This document shows positions 60,886 through 64,000 of a stretch of 64,000 bases of DNA, piece by piece (position 1 is the first letter of the stretch; each line of letters starts with the position of its first letter). The DNA is from Leptolyngbya subtilissima AS-A7. Lineage in GTDB: Bacteria; Cyanobacteriota; Cyanobacteriia; Phormidesmidales; Phormidesmidaceae. A program made the position numbers and the translations under genes. The stretch is from contig NZ_JAMPKY010000011.1 in the NCBI RefSeq assembly GCF_039962255.1, positions 186,001 through 250,000 on the forward strand, read 5' to 3'. The notes under the pieces were generated by a model, which was not told where the DNA came from, did no database searches, and saw only the letters and a program-made list of their open reading frames with translations.

Positions 60886-62277
60886 ATGACCCTGGCTCGC
60901 CCTGCTACCGACTGGGATGCTATAGCCCAAGCTTTTGGGGCGATCGAAACGATTCGCGACCCCAACCAGCGCGAAAAACTCTCCAAGGACTACTACTATT
61001 TCAGCCCAGTGTTGCAAGGGCAGCTGGCCGACCTAGTAGCCGATTTGATCGTGCGTCCTACCAACGAGGCAGAAGTGCTGGCGGTGGCCAAGGTCTGTGT
61101 TGAGGCGCGGGTGCCCGTCACCGTGCGAGGGGCAGGCACCGGCAATTACGGCCAGTGCATTCCTTTAGAGGGCGGGGTAGTGCTCGACCTGAGCAAAATG
61201 AACGCGGTGAAGCGGGTCGAGCCAGGGGTGGCCTGGGTAGAGCCGGGGGCTAAACTCTCAGCGATCGACAAAGTCACCCGCGAAACCGGCTGGGAACTGC
61301 GGATGTATCCCTCTACCTACCGCACGGCAACCATTGGCGGGTTTATTGGCGGCGGCAGCGGCGGCATTGGGTCGATTAGCTATGGGCAATTACGCGATCG
61401 CGGCAACCTCAACGCCGTACGCGTGGTCACCTTTGACGATAATCCTCGCGTCATTGAGCTGCGGGGCGACGAGGTACAGAAGGTTAACCACGCCTACGGC
61501 ACTAACGGCATTATCACCGAGCTAGAAATTCCCTTGGGGCCAGCCTACCCCTGGTCCGAGGTGATTGTGGCCTTCGACGACTTTATGACCGCTGCTCACT
61601 TTGGCCAAGCCTTGGGCGATGCTGACGGGCTGATCAAAAAGCTGATCAGCATTCACGCCTGGCCAATTCCCAGCTATTTTGCGTCTCTGAAACCCTACCT
61701 GCCCCAGGGCAAAGCGGCGGCGCTGCTGATGGTGGCCGAGCCTTCCTTGAAACTATTCGCGGAACTGGTGCAGGAATTTGGCGGCACCATCACCTACAGC
61801 AAATCGGCCCAGGAGGCCAGCAAAGGCGCACCTCTGGCGGAGTTCACCTGGAACCACACCACCCTCCACGCCCGCAGCGTTGACCCATCGCTTACCTATT
61901 TGCAAACCCTGTTTCCCTACGATCCCAAGTTGGAACGGGTGCAGCACTTCTATGAGCACTTTGGCGACGAGGTGATCATGCACCTGGAATACCTGCGCAT
62001 GGGGGGCAACACGATTCCGGCGGCGCTGCAGATTGTGCGTTACTCGACCCCCGAGCGGCTGGCGGAAGTTATTCGCTACCACGAAGACAACGGGGCGCTG
62101 ATCGCCAACCCCCACACCTACCTGCTTGAAGACGGCGGTATGAAAAAGGTAGATGCGGTGCAGGTGAACTTTAAAGCTGAGGTTGACCCCTACGGGCTGC
62201 TCAACCCCGGTAAAATGCGCGGCTGGCTAGAGCGAGGTAAGGCGTTGCCCCATGGTTCTTCCCCCGCATCCAACTAA
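60886..62277 (+). CDS. FAD-binding oxidase, GlcD/D-lactate dehydrogenase-like
   Basis: 463 residues. FAD_binding_4 domain: RPTNEAEVLAVAKVCVEARVPVTVRGAGTGNYGQC, then VEPGAKLSAIDKVT, TIGGFIGGGSGGIGSISYGQLRDRGNL and YGTNGIITELEI; the C-terminal half (PSLTYLQTLFPYD and DPYGLLNPGKMRGW) is that of GlcD-like alcohol acid oxidases. It oxidises D-2-hydroxy acids such as glycolate or D-lactate. With glcE at 35.5 kb it could be part of the glycolate system, though the two genes are 25 kb apart, so this is not secure. Confidence 0.86.
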   Translation: MTLARPATDWDAIAQAFGAIETIRDPNQREKLSKDYYYFSPVLQGQLADLVADLIVRPTNEAEVLAVAKVCVEARVPVTVRGAGTGNYGQCIPLEGGVVLDLSKMNAVKRVEPGVAWVEPGAKLSAIDKVTRETGWELRMYPSTYRTATIGGFIGGGSGGIGSISYGQLRDRGNLNAVRVVTFDDNPRVIELRGDEVQKVNHAYGTNGIITELEIPLGPAYPWSEVIVAFDDFMTAAHFGQALGDADGLIKKLISIHAWPIPSYFASLKPYLPQGKAAALLMVAEPSLKLFAELVQEFGGTITYSKSAQEASKGAPLAEFTWNHTTLHARSVDPSLTYLQTLFPYDPKLERVQHFYEHFGDEVIMHLEYLRMGGNTIPAALQIVRYSTPERLAEVIRYHEDNGALIANPHTYLLEDGGMKKVDAVQVNFKAEVDPYGLLNPGKMRGWLERGKALPHGSSPASN

Positions 62278-62323
62278 ACGTTTAGGGTTGTCTGCCGCCG
62301 CACAACTTTGCCGTTGGCTGTTT

Positions 62324-63145
62324 TTACCGACCTATTGCTTTCGAAAAATCGGTATTTTTTAAGTTCCCCTGGTCAAATTGAGCATTGGTTAAATTGGCCC
62401 CTCGAAACGAGGTGCCAATCAGCTGGCTGACCCCGTGGCCCACTGCCCGTAGCGAGCAGATGGCAAACCATACATAGACCAGCGACAAAGCGCCTAAGCA
62501 AACGCCCCAGATGTACTGTCTAGCGCTCAAATGGGCGATCGCCGCAGTCCATATTAAAAAGGAGAACCCATAGGCAGCAATTGCGCCCATGGCAGGAATG
62601 AAAACTCTCATGGGCTTCTTAGCCATCAAACTGAAGACGATCGCGAGGCTGGCTCCGGCAATTGCACCTGCGATCGCAGCCTTAAGATTTTGGTCAAAGT
62701 AGCTGCCAAGGTAGAAAAAGCCTGCCAATGCCGCCGAACAAACGCCAGATAGATACAGTCCTGCTCGACTAGCGCTGACATCCCGCCCGACTAAAGCGCG
62801 GCTCGCCGAACCAGTCCCTGCCACTCCTGCAAAGATGTGCAGCATGACGACAGACATCCAGGCCGATTGCTCTGGCGTCTGCCCCAAAGCGCCAAAAACC
62901 ATTTGGCTCAGCCCATAGGCAAGCGCTAAAGCAAACGCTCCAGCCACCATAAGCGGTAAAAACACTTGGCGACGGGTTTGTCCTGTTCGAGCGCGCTCAA
63001 AATTAGCCCCCACTAGTTGGGCCTGGCCAAAGTCACAGCCTCGAATATCAGAACCTCTAAAATCAGCACCACTTAGGTTTCTGCCCCTAAAGGAGCGGTT
63101 GCGTAAATCCCGATTGCTAAAATCGAGGGAATCCAAACCACCCAT
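62324..63145 (-). CDS. Membrane protein with pentapeptide repeats at both ends
   Basis: 273 residues. Residues 8-50 are pentapeptide repeats (LRNRSFRGRNLSGADFRGSDIRGCDFGQAQLVGANF), 62-220 form about six membrane helices, and the last 30 residues (SFRGANLTNAQFDQGNLKNTDFSKA) are pentapeptides again. The two repeat parts could stack into one beta helix around the membrane domain. Family members are usually longer, so it may be truncated at the C-terminus. The ATG at 63145 is only 9 bases from the GTG start of the divergent gene. Confidence 0.85.
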   Translation of the reverse strand: MGGLDSLDFSNRDLRNRSFRGRNLSGADFRGSDIRGCDFGQAQLVGANFERARTGQTRRQVFLPLMVAGAFALALAYGLSQMVFGALGQTPEQSAWMSVVMLHIFAGVAGTGSASRALVGRDVSASRAGLYLSGVCSAALAGFFYLGSYFDQNLKAAIAGAIAGASLAIVFSLMAKKPMRVFIPAMGAIAAYGFSFLIWTAAIAHLSARQYIWGVCLGALSLVYVWFAICSLRAVGHGVSQLIGTSFRGANLTNAQFDQGNLKNTDFSKAIGR

Positions 63146-63154
63146 ACGCTATCT

Positions 63155-64000
63155 GTGCTGAAACGAGTAAGACGACAATGGCAGTTAATAGTCGCAACAG
63201 TGCTGCTGCTGCCTTTGATTTTATATGCACAGCTCTGTTTTCAGCGCCCCCCTCAAACGCTTGCTCAGCAAACCCTTTTCCCCGGAATTAGCTATCAGCG
63301 GAGCGTGCATTCTTCTCCTCGCCCCTACATCCTGCATCTCATTACCCTTGATTTGACAACCCCTGGCATCCGAGCCTTCACTACTGCGGGCAGGCCTACA
63401 GAAAATCGGGGCGAGACCACGGCACGGACAACGTCAGAATTCTTGCAGGAATTTAACCTGCAGCTGGCAATCAATGCCAATTACTTCTATCCGTTTCGTG
63501 AAAAGGCTCCTTGGGACTTCTATCCCCACAGGGGCGATCGCGTCAACGTGGTAGGCCAAGCTATTGCCGATGGCACTGCCTATGCTTCTGCTGAGGCAGA
63601 TTGGCCAGCCCTCTGTATTTCCCCAGCTAATCGGGCCCAAATTTTGGAGACAGGCGAATGTCCTGTCGGTACTGCCCAGGCCGTTGCAGGCCGAGATCTG
63701 TTAATCCTTAATAACAACCCGGTTGCTCTTAGTGAGTCCGAGTCGGATCAGCCCTACTCTCGTACGGCAGTTGCTGTGAACAAGACGGGGGAGACGCTAT
63801 GGTTGGCCATCGTCGATGGTAAGCAGCCTTTTTACAGTGAGGGCATTACCCTGGCAGAGCTAACCGAAGTCTTCAAGCAGCTTGAGGTTGACACGGCGCT
63901 CTGTTTAGATGGTGGGGGTTCATCCACCTTAGTCGTCAAAACCGGGTCAAGGCCAACGGTTCTAAATGCTCCTATTCATACCAAAATTCCAATGCGGGAG
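63155..64000 (+). CDS. Phosphodiester glycosidase family protein (NAGPA-like), 5' part
   Basis: The frame is open from the GTG at 63155 to the end of the window (282 residues, no stop), so the C-terminus is missing. A basic, hydrophobic N-terminus (QLIVATVLLLPLILYAQLC) is a signal or anchor. Then come YQRSVHSSPRPYILHLITLDL, LQLAINANYFYP (the metal-site Asn-Ala-Asn-Tyr-Phe of NAGPA proteins), SRTAVAVNKTGETLWLAIVDG and LCLDGGGSSTLVV, the hallmark of this family. Such proteins remove N-acetylglucosamine from phosphodiesters or act on polysaccharides. It should be extracytoplasmic. Confidence 0.88.
   Translation, partial: MLKRVRRQWQLIVATVLLLPLILYAQLCFQRPPQTLAQQTLFPGISYQRSVHSSPRPYILHLITLDLTTPGIRAFTTAGRPTENRGETTARTTSEFLQEFNLQLAINANYFYPFREKAPWDFYPHRGDRVNVVGQAIADGTAYASAEADWPALCISPANRAQILETGECPVGTAQAVAGRDLLILNNNPVALSESESDQPYSRTAVAVNKTGETLWLAIVDGKQPFYSEGITLAELTEVFKQLEVDTALCLDGGGSSTLVVKTGSRPTVLNAPIHTKIPMRE

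Overview
The window is a 64 kb piece of a cyanobacterial chromosome. The evidence is a PsbQ lipoprotein of photosystem II, a CpcT/CpeT-type phycobiliprotein lyase, a fused ThiO-ThiG thiamine enzyme, several small cyanobacteria-specific protein families (DUF2949, probably DUF5340, DUF3124), a CrtU/CruE-like aromatic carotenoid enzyme, and many copies of the HIP1 octamer GCGATCGC. The fairly high GC, the very large multi-PAS kinase, the many c-di-GMP enzymes and the dispersed CTCCC-rich and AAACCCTACACC repeats suggest a filamentous Leptolyngbya/Nodosilinea-like organism. That placement is an inference.

Layout. 1-4.7 kb: a signalling cluster on the + strand (3' end of an OmpR-type regulator with Hpt, REC and degenerate GGDEF domains; a single REC protein; a small unknown; a HisKA-EAL protein; an FHA-GGDEF protein). 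4.8-9.1 kb: minus-strand metabolic and membrane genes (cobH, threonine aldolase, DUF3124 lipoprotein, LysE exporter, YihY). 9.3-14.6 kb: one giant hybrid histidine kinase with an N-terminal ribbon-helix-helix-like segment, flanked by two direct copies of the yihY 5' end. 15-20.8 kb: an AT-richer methyltransferase, then a two-gene unit in which a periplasmic solute-binding lipoprotein overlaps by 4 bases a membrane HAMP-PAS-GGDEF-EAL receptor. 21-30.3 kb: minus-strand thiO-thiG, secreted proteins, a Vat/CatB-like acetyltransferase, 5-formyl-THF cyclo-ligase, a pentapeptide-HhH-membrane fusion, an M23 peptidase and a class-V aminotransferase without the desulfurase cysteine. 30.5-37.2 kb: plus-strand GH116 glucosidase, vapBC, DUF4230, GST, glcE and an NTF2-like protein. 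37.3-45.7 kb: minus-strand genes including cpcT, an RTX protein, an HAD phosphatase and a Rieske oxygenase/carotenoid desaturase pair. 45.9-49.5 kb: plus-strand ABC-2 permease, amidotransferase, 3-hydroxyisobutyrate-dehydrogenase-like enzyme, then a gene-poor stretch and a DUF2949 gene with a long leader. 49.6-59.2 kb: a Uma2 pseudogene, then minus-strand thiO-like, psbQ, folP, an amino-acid ABC operon, trpC, lpdA, a SpoU methyltransferase and tRNA-Leu(CAG). 59.3-64 kb: murA, a GlcD-like oxidase, a pentapeptide membrane protein and the 5' part of a phosphodiester glycosidase gene that runs off the window.

Functionally, most of the window is housekeeping metabolism. The distinctive content is second-messenger signalling: five proteins carry GGDEF or EAL domains or feed them, and two have unusual input modules (a kinase dimerisation domain without an ATPase; a dedicated periplasmic binding protein with no transporter). 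Small mobile or repetitive remnants (a MITE-like element between trpC and lpdA, a palindromic repeat, a decayed yihY copy, a decayed REC fragment, a broken Uma2 gene) show ongoing local rearrangement. No CRISPR array, prophage, rRNA or intact insertion sequence was seen.
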